DNA of 64,000 nt, taken from Paenibacillus xylanilyticus (GTDB lineage: Bacteria > Bacillota > Bacilli > Paenibacillales > Paenibacillaceae). Where the stretch lies: assembly GCF_009664365.1 (NCBI RefSeq), contig NZ_CP044310.1, forward strand, positions 4,715,001 through 4,779,000. The letters are read 5' to 3'. The notes under the pieces were generated by a model. That model saw only the letters and a program-made list of their open reading frames with translations. It ran no database searches and had not been told where the DNA came from. The first letter of the stretch is position 1. Every line of letters starts with the position of its first letter. The translations under genes were made by a program, and so were the position numbers. This document shows positions 34,589 to 43,007 of the stretch, piece by piece.

Positions 34589-35296
34589 TTACAGAAATAA
34601 CGGCGAAAATGCGATCCATGCCAAAATAAGCGTTAGCACAATACATACATTCTCCACCACGGCTCCATGTTTGGTCCCTGTGCTCATCAAATTCGCCCTG
34701 ATCCTCCACTTGAGTGGCGGAAGCGGACGAATCCCGCGATTCGTCAACGAGTCTGCAAGCAGATGCATGGCATAGGCTACTCCTCCGGCAACCCAAATCT
34801 CCGGTCCCTGCTCATGCGTTGTGCTGTACAGCAGTCCTCCCCAAACGGCAGTTCCATAGACCGTATGGGTTAAACCTCTGTGGGTAAGCGTAGTACATAA
34901 CATGAGCAGACTCCCTGCAATCAGGTTCCATGGTGCGAGGGCGTGACCGTAGAATACAAGGCCCAGTCCGATGGCGAACATCAATACTTTACGGAGCGAA
35001 CGTGATGGCAGGAAAGATACAAGTCCAACCAAAATGGCCAGCAGCAGATTCCAAGGCTTCGCCTGCACGTAAAAATACACAAATACGGCTGTAGGCAGCA
35101 AAATGGTTTGCAGCAGCCTGATCAAGCTATTGGGCAGCGCCTTGGATACCAACAATGAATTCGGCTCATCAATGTCCGGCAGCAGCGAGCCAATGAGCGC
35201 AACCGTAACAGCCGGTGCCGTGACTTGCACACCCATCAGCTGCAGTACTGAAAGTGAAACGCCTGTTCCAATAATCAGGTGGGATCTTCCCATCAT
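34589..35296 (-). CDS. YdjM-like membrane-bound metal-dependent hydrolase
   Basis: A ~235-residue multi-helix membrane protein. It begins MMGRSHLIIGTGVSL and contains GSLLPDIDEPNSLL, TLTHRGLTHTVYG and AYAMHLLADSLTNRGI. The His/Asp pattern is the one in the YdjM family (DUF457), annotated as LexA-regulated membrane hydrolases. The true substrate is unknown. AAAGGAAG lies upstream of the chosen start; the frame is open 39 bases further. Confidence 0.82.
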   Translation of the reverse strand: MMGRSHLIIGTGVSLSVLQLMGVQVTAPAVTVALIGSLLPDIDEPNSLLVSKALPNSLIRLLQTILLPTAVFVYFYVQAKPWNLLLAILVGLVSFLPSRSLRKVLMFAIGLGLVFYGHALAPWNLIAGSLLMLCTTLTHRGLTHTVYGTAVWGGLLYSTTHEQGPEIWVAGGVAYAMHLLADSLTNRGIRPLPPLKWRIRANLMSTGTKHGAVVENVCIVLTLILAWIAFSPLFL

Positions 35297-35453
35297 GATG
35301 CGAAAACTTCCTTTCGAAGAAATAGGGAACATCATATCCCATTCTCGATGTTACAACGAAAGCAAAAAGAGAACAATAGTTCGTATTTCTTATTTTACAT
35401 TAGATCCCGACCTCAATACATACCATTCTTCAAGCTCCAATAAAAAAAGTTTC

Positions 35454-35469
35454 CGTGACCGGGCTCACA
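35454..35469 (+). promoter_or_regulatory. FNR/CRP-type palindrome, distal
   Basis: CGTGA-N6-TCACA, one mismatch from the Bacillus FNR consensus TGTGA-N6-TCACA. Its centre is 47 bases upstream of the proximal site before nirB. Confidence 0.55.
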
Positions 35470-35500
35470 CTTTTTAATTTGTGCTACTTATCTCTTTCTT

Positions 35501-35516
35501 AGTGAAATAAATCACA
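35501..35516 (+). promoter_or_regulatory. FNR/CRP-type palindrome, proximal (at -41.5)
   Basis: AGTGA-AATAAA-TCACA, one mismatch from TGTGA-N6-TCACA. Its centre is 41.5 bases before the start point predicted from the TATGAT at 35538-35543, the classic activator position. Confidence 0.65.
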
Positions 35517-35537
35517 TTATGTGTTAGCAATCCACGC

Positions 35538-35543
35538 TATGAT
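35538..35543 (+). promoter_or_regulatory. -10 element of the nirBDC promoter
   Basis: TATGAT with no good -35 hexamer upstream, fitting an activator-dependent promoter. Predicted start near 35550. Confidence 0.5.
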
Positions 35544-35605
35544 TCAAATATAAACCACTAAAAATGTTGATAATGTCCAGTGTTAAACCAAGGAGGCTTA
35601 CACAC

Positions 35606-38035
35606 ATGAACGGAAACAGAGAAAAACTTGTTGTGATCGGTAACGGTATGGCCGGCATGAGTACAGTTGAACAGATTCTGAAATTAACTTCACGTTATGA
35701 TATTACGGTCTTCGGCACGGAGCCCTATCCCAACTATAACCGAATCATGTTGTCCTATGTTCTGGAGGGCAGCAAAACCATTGATGATATCGTGCTCAAT
35801 GATCTGCACTGGTATGAAGACAATGGCATTACGCTTCATACCGGGACAACCGTGTCCCGTATCGATGCAGATACCCGGGAGGTCGTTACAAACGAAGGCA
35901 CACGAGTGCCCTACGACAAAGTCATTATCGCTACAGGGTCCAGCTCCTTTATCCTGCCCGTTCCGGGTCATGATAAAGAAGGCGTTGTTGGATTTCGGGA
36001 CATTGCCGATTGCAATATGATGCTGGAAGCAGCAAAGCAATATAAAAAAGCGGCTGTGATCGGGGGAGGTCTTCTCGGACTGGAAGCAGCCAAAGGTCTG
36101 GTCCAGCTCGGCATGGACGTCACTGTAGTTCATCTCATGCAAGACCTGATGGAACGCCAGCTCGACCCCCAAGCTTCAGCCATGCTAAAAGCTGAACTGG
36201 AGCGTCAGGGCATTCGTTTCAAGATGGGCGCACAGACAGCTGAATTGATCGGCGGGGAACGTGTGGAAGGCCTCCGATTTGCCGATGACACCGTACTGGT
36301 TGCAGACTTTGTCGTAATGGCTGTAGGCATTAAACCGAACACGATTGTAGCCCACGAAAGCGGCATGGAAGTTAACCGCGGGATCATCGTGGATGACTAC
36401 ATGCAGACCTCACTCGAAGGTGTATATTCCGTCGGGGAATGTACCGAACACCGGGGAGTATGCTACGGCCTCGTTGCCCCATTATTCGAACAAGGCATGA
36501 TTCTTGCCAAGCATATCTGCGGCGTGGAAACGGCTCCGTATGAAGGCTCTGTCGTATCTACCAAATTAAAAATCTCAGGTGTGGACGTCTTCTCCACAGG
36601 CGAATTTCTCGATAGTCCTGACCATACGGTGATCAGCCATAAAGATGACTGGAAACGAACCTACAAAAAAATTCTGCTGCGGGACAACATCATGGTCGGT
36701 GCTGTGCTCTTTGGAGATGTGACGGATTCTGCTGAATTACAGAAGTTAATCAAACAGAAAACCGAGATGACGGATGAGCTGTATGCCTCGCTGATGGGTA
36801 CAGGATGTGGTGGTCACAAAAAAGCTGCTTCTGTTGAAACGATGGCTGAGGACGAAATCGTATGTGGATGTAATGGTGTAACCAAAGGAACGATTGTCGA
36901 TGCCATTACGAATCAGGGTCTGAGTAGCGTTGATGAGATCAAAGCCTGTACTGGCGCAACCCGTTCATGCGGCGGATGCAAACCGGTCGTAGAGCAGATT
37001 TTACAATATGTACTGGGAGACGGCTTCACAAGCGGTGCCAAACAGGGTATCTGTGGATGCACCTCGCTCAGCCGGGATGAAATTGTAGCCGAGATCAAGC
37101 AAAAAGGATTGCAGACGACCAAAGAAGTGATGAATGTCCTGGGCTGGAGCCAGCCTGAAGGCTGTTCCAAATGCCGTCCGGCAATTAACTATTACCTCGG
37201 TATGATTGCACCGGATACGCATGAAGATGAGAAGGAATCCCGATTTGTCAATGAACGTATGAACGCCAATATTCAGAAGGACGGCACGTATACGGTTGTA
37301 CCACGCATGTACGGCGGCGTTACCACACCGGAAGAATTGAAACGTATTGCGGACATTTCGGTCAAATACGATGTAAAAGCGGTTAAGGTTACCGGCGGAC
37401 AGCGTCTCGACCTGATCGGGGTCAAAAAAGAGGATCTGCCACAGGTATGGGCTGAGCTGGATATGCCTTCCGGTTATGCCTATGCCAAATCACTGCGTAC
37501 AGTCAAAACATGCGTCGGTTCCCAGTTCTGCCGCTTCGGTACTCAGGATTCCATGGCGATGGGTGCCCTGCTTGAACGCAAATTCGAGCGTCTTGATCTG
37601 CCTGCCAAATTCAAAATGGCGGTCAATGGCTGTCCGCGGAACTGCGCTGAATCATGTACGAAAGATATCGGGATTGTTGGTAACGATGGAGGCTGGGAGT
37701 TGTTTATTGGCGGTAACGGTGGTATCAAAGCCAGACTTGCTGACTCCTTATGCAAGGTGAAAACAGATGCAGAGCTCATCGAACTCTGCGGTGCAATAAT
37801 TCAATACTACCGGGAAACAGGTAACTATCTGGAGCGTACCTCGGAATGGGTTGAACGGATGGGACTGGAGCAGATTCGTTCGGTTGTGGTGGATAATCTG
37901 GAGGAACGCAAAGCACTGATGGAACGCATTGAATTTGCCCTGAGCCATGTGGAAGATCCATGGAAAAAAGTACTGCGCAACGAAGAAGGCCAGACCAAAC
38001 TGTTCCAGGGAATTGAAGTGTCCGCTCGCCCTTAA
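35606..38035 (+). CDS. nirB: NAD(P)H nitrite reductase, large subunit
   Basis: A 809-residue cytoplasmic enzyme reducing nitrite to ammonium. The N-terminal FAD/NAD(P)H-binding half has VVIGNGMAGM and AAVIGGGLLGLEAAKG. Two BFD-like [2Fe-2S] domains follow (CGCNGVTKG with CGGCKP near residues 420-455; CGCTSL with CSKCRP near 480-520). The siroheme/[4Fe-4S] domain has CVGSQFCRFG near 635 and NGCPRNCAESC near 674. The ATG at 35606 follows AAGGAGG. It heads nirB-nirD-nirC, and the upstream FNR-like sites suggest induction under oxygen limitation. Confidence 0.96.
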   Translation: MNGNREKLVVIGNGMAGMSTVEQILKLTSRYDITVFGTEPYPNYNRIMLSYVLEGSKTIDDIVLNDLHWYEDNGITLHTGTTVSRIDADTREVVTNEGTRVPYDKVIIATGSSSFILPVPGHDKEGVVGFRDIADCNMMLEAAKQYKKAAVIGGGLLGLEAAKGLVQLGMDVTVVHLMQDLMERQLDPQASAMLKAELERQGIRFKMGAQTAELIGGERVEGLRFADDTVLVADFVVMAVGIKPNTIVAHESGMEVNRGIIVDDYMQTSLEGVYSVGECTEHRGVCYGLVAPLFEQGMILAKHICGVETAPYEGSVVSTKLKISGVDVFSTGEFLDSPDHTVISHKDDWKRTYKKILLRDNIMVGAVLFGDVTDSAELQKLIKQKTEMTDELYASLMGTGCGGHKKAASVETMAEDEIVCGCNGVTKGTIVDAITNQGLSSVDEIKACTGATRSCGGCKPVVEQILQYVLGDGFTSGAKQGICGCTSLSRDEIVAEIKQKGLQTTKEVMNVLGWSQPEGCSKCRPAINYYLGMIAPDTHEDEKESRFVNERMNANIQKDGTYTVVPRMYGGVTTPEELKRIADISVKYDVKAVKVTGGQRLDLIGVKKEDLPQVWAELDMPSGYAYAKSLRTVKTCVGSQFCRFGTQDSMAMGALLERKFERLDLPAKFKMAVNGCPRNCAESCTKDIGIVGNDGGWELFIGGNGGIKARLADSLCKVKTDAELIELCGAIIQYYRETGNYLERTSEWVERMGLEQIRSVVVDNLEERKALMERIEFALSHVEDPWKKVLRNEEGQTKLFQGIEVSARP

Positions 38036-38128
38036 GCTGTAATCCTTAAAATAGTAACGGCGTTCTTTACTGGATCAATTTGATATTTAATTTGCAGGTG
38101 AACCTGCCATAGAAAAGGAGAAGTCCAT

Positions 38129-38455
38129 ATGACAACCCAACAATCGGGCATTTATTTTCCGGCTGGAGAGATTGAAGAGTTTCTCCCCCGGATCGGGAGA
38201 GTAGTAGAAATTGAAGGCCGACAGCTGGCTGTCTTCCGCGCCTCCGACGGTACCGTATTTGCTGCCGATAACCATAATCCCCACCCCAAGGGTGGTCCGC
38301 TCGCTGAAGGCATCGTATCCGGACATTATCTCTATGATCCGCTGTACGATTGGAAAATCGACTTATGTACGGGTCAAGTACAAGCACCAGATCAGGGACA
38401 GGTTCAGATGTTTCCGGTGAAACTCGAGAACGGGCAGGTCTGGATTGCTGTATAG
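38129..38455 (+). CDS. nirD: Nitrite reductase small subunit, Rieske-like fold without most cluster ligands
   Basis: A 108-residue NirD partner of NirB. The Rieske-like fold is recognisable (GGPLAEGIVSG, DWKIDLCTG). However, the cluster-binding motifs are altered: NPHPKGG stands where CxH is expected and YDPLYDW where CPLHxW is expected. It therefore probably does not bind [2Fe-2S], as in E. coli NirD. The start follows AAAAGGAG. Confidence 0.9.
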   Translation: MTTQQSGIYFPAGEIEEFLPRIGRVVEIEGRQLAVFRASDGTVFAADNHNPHPKGGPLAEGIVSGHYLYDPLYDWKIDLCTGQVQAPDQGQVQMFPVKLENGQVWIAV

Positions 38456-38507
38456 TTAGCTCCATGAGCAGGAGTGAGATAGATGCACAATAATGGAGGA
38501 GACCAGG

Positions 38508-39290
38508 ATGTATACACCAGGTGTTGAAGGAATTATAGAAGCTGCGGTTAAAAAGCGGGATCAGATGAATGCCAGCTTGCCGCGTTACATGGTGGCGGCC
38601 TTAATGGCAGGCGCATATGTAGGGCTTGGAATTATTCTGATCTTTAGTATCGGTGCACCGCTGCTTGCAGCCAAGTCACCCTTGCAAATGATGCTGATGG
38701 GCATGTCCTTCGGGCTCGCCCTCACGCTCGTCATTTTTGCAGGCTCGGAATTGTTCACTGGCAACAACATGTTCTTTACCATGAGTACACTGGCAGGCCG
38801 GACCACGGTTCGGGAAACCTTGAAAAACTGGGGACTTATTTTCCTCGGCAATCTGATCGGGGCCATTCTGCTCAGTCTGCTGATTGTAGGCAGTGGCTTG
38901 TTTAAAACAGCTGGACCGGAGCACTTACTGTTCGCTGTGTCGGCCAAAAAGATGGCTGCACCCGTTACCGAATTGTTCTTCCGCGGTATTCTCTGTAACT
39001 GGCTCGTCTGTCTGGCCATCTGGATGGCGGCCCGTTCCAAAGAGGATATTGCCAAACTGGTACTGATCTGGTGGTGTCTGTACGCATTTATCGCCAGCGG
39101 ATATGAGCACAGTGTCGCCAATATGACGGTCTTATCCCTATCCTGGCTGCTGCCTAACCATCCCGATACGATCACGCTGGCAGGTTGGCTGCACAATATG
39201 ATTCCCGTCACACTGGGCAATATTATTGGTGGTGCGTTGTTTGTCGGTATGGCGTATTGGTTTATTTCCCCGGTTCGAAAGAAAGCCTGA
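38508..39290 (+). CDS. nirC: Formate/nitrite transporter (NirC type)
   Basis: A ~260-residue FNT-family channel with six membrane helices. Family sequences include GAYVGLGIILIF, AGSELFTGNNMFF and GNIIGGALFVGMAYWF. Its place after nirB-nirD points to nitrite rather than formate as substrate. The ATG at 38508 has GGAGGAG upstream, so the in-frame ATG at 38493 is unlikely. Confidence 0.9.
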   Translation: MYTPGVEGIIEAAVKKRDQMNASLPRYMVAALMAGAYVGLGIILIFSIGAPLLAAKSPLQMMLMGMSFGLALTLVIFAGSELFTGNNMFFTMSTLAGRTTVRETLKNWGLIFLGNLIGAILLSLLIVGSGLFKTAGPEHLLFAVSAKKMAAPVTELFFRGILCNWLVCLAIWMAARSKEDIAKLVLIWWCLYAFIASGYEHSVANMTVLSLSWLLPNHPDTITLAGWLHNMIPVTLGNIIGGALFVGMAYWFISPVRKKA

Positions 39291-39337
39291 TCGGGCATCA
39301 CACACATTTTCATTCTCATGAATCATTAAAAATCTAA

Positions 39338-39390
39338 AAAAGCCACCATCAATCAGCTGAAAAAAAGTTCAGTTGACATGGTGGTTTTTT
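39338..39390 (+). terminator. Terminator of nirBDC
   Basis: GCCACCATCAA ... TTGACATGGTGG long stem followed by TTTTTT; the other strand also has a T run. Confidence 0.8.
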
Positions 39391-39550
39391 GGTTTTGTCC
39401 GTGGAGATCCCTTTTGTCTCTTTATCCCCATGCTTATGTCTTTCCCTTTCAAGGTTTATTTTTACCTTTCTCGCATACATCGTTAATCCGTGGTTAACAT
39501 AATTAAAGTATAGTCGGATCATACTCAACCAACAAAGGATGATAGCTTAG

Positions 39551-40179
39551 ATGGGAATTCATACGTACTTTAGGTCACTGAACGATCTTGAACGCATCAT
39601 TCGGACGCCTGGCAAGTTCAAATTCGAAGATCACTGTGTGTCTGCCCATTCCTGGAAAGTAGTACAGTATGCCAAGACACTGGCCGATATTGAAGAACTG
39701 CACGGAGTAAGCATTGATTGGAAAAAGTTATACGAAATCACCAGCAGCCATGACTATGGTGAAATCTTCATCGGTGATATTAAGACACCCGTCAAACATT
39801 ACTCATTGGAACTGCGTTCCATGCTGCTCCATGTGGAAGAAGCGATGGTAGAGCATTTTATTAATGAAAATATCCCTGAAGAATTTAAGGACATTTTCCG
39901 CAGGCAGCTGCGCGAAGGCAAAGACGATCCGTAGAAGGTCTGATTCTCGAAGTGGCGGATAAAATGGACCAGGTATATGAAGCCTTTGCGGAACTGCAGC
40001 GTGGCAATACGGAGAAAGAATTTATTGTCATGTACCGCTACGCACTGATCAAAATCAAAAATATCGATCTTCACTGTGTACGTTACTTCTTAGACAACAT
40101 TCTGCCTGACATGATTGAAGAAGGCATTCGCTCCCCGTTCGATATCCGCAAAATCACCGAAGAAGCTTTGTCCCAATAA
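39551..40179 (+). pseudogene. HD-domain (YfbR-like) hydrolase gene broken by a one-base frameshift
   Basis: Codons from ATG 39551 to TAG 39934 encode the N-terminal 127 residues, with HD-domain residues in CVSAHSWKVV and SSHDYGEIF. The remaining ~80 residues (VEGLILEVADKMDQVYEAF ... ITEEALSQ) continue one frame over to 40179. Adding one base near 39928 (GACGATCCG read as GACGATTCCG) would restore a ~209-residue protein of the usual YfbR/HD length. Such enzymes are 5'-deoxynucleotidases. It is either a real inactivating mutation or a sequencing error. The first part keeps the catalytic residues but lacks the final helices. Confidence 0.8.
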
Positions 40180-40256
40180 TCAGCGCTGGCCATCTAGGTT
40201 CACTGATCCGGGGACATGGCTTCTTTTCGTTATAGATGGTGATCTGGAACTTGTAT

Positions 40257-40285
40257 TTGACAACTTTATAATTTGTAACTATTAT
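40257..40285 (+). promoter_or_regulatory. Promoter of the Rrf2 regulator gene
   Basis: TTGACA (40257-40262), 17 bases, TATTAT (40280-40285); the -10 lies inside the operator below. Confidence 0.75.
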
Positions 40286-40293
40286 AGTTACAA
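40273..40293 (+). promoter_or_regulatory. Perfect palindromic operator of the Rrf2 regulator
   Basis: Arms TTGTAACTA and TAGTTACAA around TTA, overlapping the -10 element. It is very probably the autorepression site. Confidence 0.75.
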
Positions 40294-40308
40294 CGGTGGT
40301 GATCATCC

Positions 40309-40734
40309 ATGAAACAAATCAGCAGCCGCTTTTCCATTGCGGTTCACACCCTGTCCTTGATCGCTGTTGCACCGCATGAGTGCACTGGGGATTTTATCGC
40401 TTCCAGCGTAAATACAAATCCCGTGATTATCCGGCGGATCATGTCCAAGCTGAAACAAGCCCGTTTGATCGAGGTCAGACCTGGTGTCGGCGGTGCTTCC
40501 TTATTAAAGGACCCGGCAGACATCACCCTTCTGGATGTATACCGGGCACTCGAAGTAGTCCAGGAAGGGGAGCTATTCAACTTCCACAAACATCCGAATC
40601 CGGATTGTCCCGTGGGCAGCATGATCGAACGTACCTTGCGTGCCGAGCTCATTGAAGCTCAGACAGCGATGGAACAGCGCTTGAATCGCGTAACCATACA
40701 GCAGATGATGGATCAGGTTCATGTGTCTGAATAA
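40309..40734 (+). CDS. ywnA: Rrf2-family transcriptional regulator (YwnA-like)
   Basis: A 141-residue Rrf2 protein. The N-terminal winged helix is SSRFSIAVHTLSLIAVAPHE, with recognition region NPVIIRRIMSKLKQARLIEV. The wing has GVGGASLLKDPADITLLDV. The C-terminal half is a dimer helix. It has no three-Cys [Fe-S] motif, as usual for YwnA, a repressor of the neighbouring oxidoreductase in Bacillus. GGTGGTGATC precedes the ATG. It is probably autoregulated and linked to the NmrA-like gene downstream. Confidence 0.87.
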   Translation: MKQISSRFSIAVHTLSLIAVAPHECTGDFIASSVNTNPVIIRRIMSKLKQARLIEVRPGVGGASLLKDPADITLLDVYRALEVVQEGELFNFHKHPNPDCPVGSMIERTLRAELIEAQTAMEQRLNRVTIQQMMDQVHVSE

Positions 40735-40738
40735 AAGA

Positions 40739-40760
40739 AGCTCATAGCGAGCTTTTTTTA
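40739..40760 (+). terminator. Terminator of the Rrf2 gene
   Basis: AAGCTC-ATAGC-GAGCTT followed by TTTTT. Confidence 0.8.
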
Positions 40761-40770
40761 ACCCTTCAGT

Positions 40771-40804
40771 TGTAATCACATCTGTTATAACGGACTTGAT
40801 TACA
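40771..40804 (+). promoter_or_regulatory. Large symmetric inverted repeat before the oxidoreductase gene
   Basis: TGTAATC-N6-GTTATAAC-N6-GATTACA, symmetric over 34 bases. The half sites resemble the TTGTAAC arms of the Rrf2 operator, so it may be a regulator-binding region. Confidence 0.5.
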
Positions 40805-40851
40805 TCCAAACATTTATCATCAAAATACTTAAACCATTGGAGGAATATCTC

Positions 40852-41709
40852 ATGAAAATTTTGGTTACTGGCGCAACAGGTCATTTGGGTTCACTGGTCG
40901 TAGAAGCTTTGTTAAAAACGGTATCCGCCGGAGATCTGGCTGTAAGTGTACGAAACCCGGAGAAAGCGGAAGCACTGCGTGCTCAAGGCGTTGACGTTCG
41001 TCATGGTGATTTCGATCAACCGGATACACTTGCTAAAGCTTTCGCTGGTGTGGATCGCCTGCTGCTCATCTCCACAGATGGCGACAATGAGACACGTATC
41101 CGCCAGCATCAAGCTGCGGTTCAGGCTGCCAAGAATGCAGGTGTTGGATTTATCGCTTATACCAGCGTGGTAAATGCCGAGAATAACACCCTTTCCCTGG
41201 CTGAAGTGCACCGTGCCACAGAACAGGCGATCCGCGAATCCGGCATTGCCTACTCCTTCCTGCGTAACAACTGGTATCTGGAAAATGAAGCAGGCAGCGT
41301 ACAAGCGACTACCCAAGGTGCCCCATGGGTTCATGCAACCAACGACAGTCAAGTAGGCTGGGCTACGCGCAGCGATTATGCACATGCCGCTGCAGCAGTC
41401 CTTACAGGTGAGGGACATGAGAATTCCGTATATGAGTTGTCTGGTAAACTCCGCACGCAAGCTGAACTTGCAGCTATCGTTGGTGAAGTGCTCGGACAGG
41501 ACATCAATGTGCAAAACGTGGACGATGCCGCTTATGCCGACATCATGAAAGGTGCAGGTCTGCCTGACTTTGTAGTCTCCATGCTGGTTGATATGCAGAG
41601 TGCCATCCGTGAAGGCGCACTGGCTGTAGAGAGCGACACATTGGAGAAGCTGCTTGGCCGTCCGGCTCAACCACTGAGCGAAGGTATTAAAGCAATTTTG
41701 GGCAAATAA
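40852..41709 (+). CDS. NmrA-like NAD(P)-binding oxidoreductase (QorB type)
   Basis: A 285-residue atypical short-chain dehydrogenase. The Rossmann motif is ILVTGATGHLGSLV, followed by VSVRNPEKAEALRAQGVDV. Substrate-site regions include YTSVVNAENN and SFLRNNWYLENEAG. This is the pattern of NmrA/QorB quinone-reductase-like proteins. The ATG at 40852 follows GGAGGAA. Pairing with an Rrf2/YwnA regulator suggests a response to electrophiles or quinones, which is inference. Confidence 0.87.
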   Translation: MKILVTGATGHLGSLVVEALLKTVSAGDLAVSVRNPEKAEALRAQGVDVRHGDFDQPDTLAKAFAGVDRLLLISTDGDNETRIRQHQAAVQAAKNAGVGFIAYTSVVNAENNTLSLAEVHRATEQAIRESGIAYSFLRNNWYLENEAGSVQATTQGAPWVHATNDSQVGWATRSDYAHAAAAVLTGEGHENSVYELSGKLRTQAELAAIVGEVLGQDINVQNVDDAAYADIMKGAGLPDFVVSMLVDMQSAIREGALAVESDTLEKLLGRPAQPLSEGIKAILGK

Positions 41710-41776
41710 AACGTCTTTTAATCCATAACCGCTATTAGAACGTAATTCGATTAGCTGGATATCGGGATATCCAAAT

Positions 41777-41812
41777 AGGGACACACCAACAAATGTTGAT
41801 GTGTCCCTTTTT
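41777..41812 (+). terminator. Terminator of the oxidoreductase gene
   Basis: AGGGACACA-C-CAACA ... TGTTG-A-TGTGTCCCT stem followed by TTTTT. Confidence 0.88.
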
Positions 41813-41872
41813 CTGTATCATGTGCTTATATAACAAAATGATACTCTATTGGACTCGCGGGCAATATTCTTG

Positions 41873-42409
41873 TCAGCGGTCGATATAGCGTGCAGGTATG
41901 TGATCAGCGAGCCAGATATTTTCGTTTCCATGGTAAAAGAGGATACCCTCTTTGGCTGCCTGCGCGGCATTAATTCTCAGGATCACAGGTTGATCATCAC
42001 GTCTGCGTCCTACCTGTTCGGCCGTATTCATATCTGCGGACAGATGCACATACTGCCGCTGCCGCGGCTGCAATCCCTGCTCCATAATCGAAGCCACCGC
42101 GCGAGCCGGTGTACCATGATACAGCATTGCCGGCGGGTCCGCAGGGGTTTTCGATATTTTCTGCGGAGTGGAATGACCATATAATGCCCGGATGCGGCCG
42201 GAACGGATTTCATGTCGCTTTTTCTCCGACGCCTCGATCATCTGCTCCAGATCCGCTTCCGTTACTTCTTTCCACTGCGGACTTTCATGCAGTGCCACAA
42301 GTAATTGCGAGATCTCCACCCAGCCCTCTTCATCCAGCTCCAGCTCATATTCCCAGGGGGCATGCCGCAGAGCATAAGAGAGCTCTTTGCTTAGTTTCAT
42401 CATATCCAT
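41873..42409 (-). CDS. kptA: RNA 2'-phosphotransferase (Tpt1/KptA)
   Basis: A ~178-residue KptA homologue, an NAD-dependent enzyme that removes the 2'-phosphate left after fungal-type tRNA ligation. Family sequences are KLSKELSYALRHAP, ELDEEGWVEISQLL, LYHGTPARAVASI, VHLSADMNTAEQVG and QPVILRINA. The Arg-His of the LRH motif and the later His and Arg residues of the active site are present. Bacteria generally lack that splicing pathway, so the substrate is unclear. It starts 32 bases after an Imm48-like gene. The ATG at 42409 is nine bases after GGGAG. Confidence 0.9.
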   Translation of the reverse strand: MDMMKLSKELSYALRHAPWEYELELDEEGWVEISQLLVALHESPQWKEVTEADLEQMIEASEKKRHEIRSGRIRALYGHSTPQKISKTPADPPAMLYHGTPARAVASIMEQGLQPRQRQYVHLSADMNTAEQVGRRRDDQPVILRINAAQAAKEGILFYHGNENIWLADHIPARYIDR

Positions 42410-42441
42410 TACGATCATCTCCCGAATCTAGTAACTCTCTT

Positions 42442-42882
42442 CTATCTCTCCGGTTGTACCGCTGCCAAAATCTCCTGAATATTGCGAGCGAGTCCTTCAT
42501 CGTCTTCCTGGTTAAATTGACGGTGGCCGTCAATCCCACGATGAATAATCGTGTTCATTACGGGATGTGCCTCCCGGTCCGAGGCCACACGAATCAGATC
42601 GTCGGCAAAGTCCACTGCTTGCTGCTCACTGTAGTTAAATGGCTTGATTAACATACGAATACTCAGTGCATGAGCCTGGGACTCTGCTAGTTGATCCCGA
42701 TGAGTAATGCCGTATACAGCCCCAAAGCCGAATGCAGCGATAACCTGCCGCTCCAGCTCTGTTGTCTGCCCCAAAGGCGTGCCAATCAATTCGCAAATCC
42801 GGTCCACCATCTGCTCCAGCTCGGAGGCAGCCGCTGCCAGAATGACGTCGTTAATATCTTCTGCGTTAATAAAATCAGTCAT
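42442..42882 (-). CDS. Imm48-like immunity protein
   Basis: A ~146-residue acidic helical protein. It has TELERQVIAAFGFGAVYGI in the middle and MNTIIHRGIDGHRQF near the end, which I recognise as Imm48-family features. Imm48 was defined from polymorphic-toxin loci as a predicted toxin immunity protein, but many copies are solitary. No toxin is adjacent, only kptA downstream, probably in the same operon. The ATG at 42882 follows TGGAG. Confidence 0.6.
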   Translation of the reverse strand: MTDFINAEDINDVILAAAASELEQMVDRICELIGTPLGQTTELERQVIAAFGFGAVYGITHRDQLAESQAHALSIRMLIKPFNYSEQQAVDFADDLIRVASDREAHPVMNTIIHRGIDGHRQFNQEDDEGLARNIQEILAAVQPER

Positions 42883-43007
42883 AATTGTAGTTCTCCATTT
42901 CTCAGCCATATTTGAGCGATTCTCTCAGACTCTCTGACCACATTGTATCGGAGGTATAGCGCTCGTTTCAAATGCCCTATCCAGCGACACTTCTCGTATT
43001 TTATATA

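Noticed and set aside
40912..41784. 290-codon minus-strand frame
   Set aside because: Antisense to the NmrA-like oxidoreductase, which has family motifs, a ribosome binding site and a terminator; the shadow has none.
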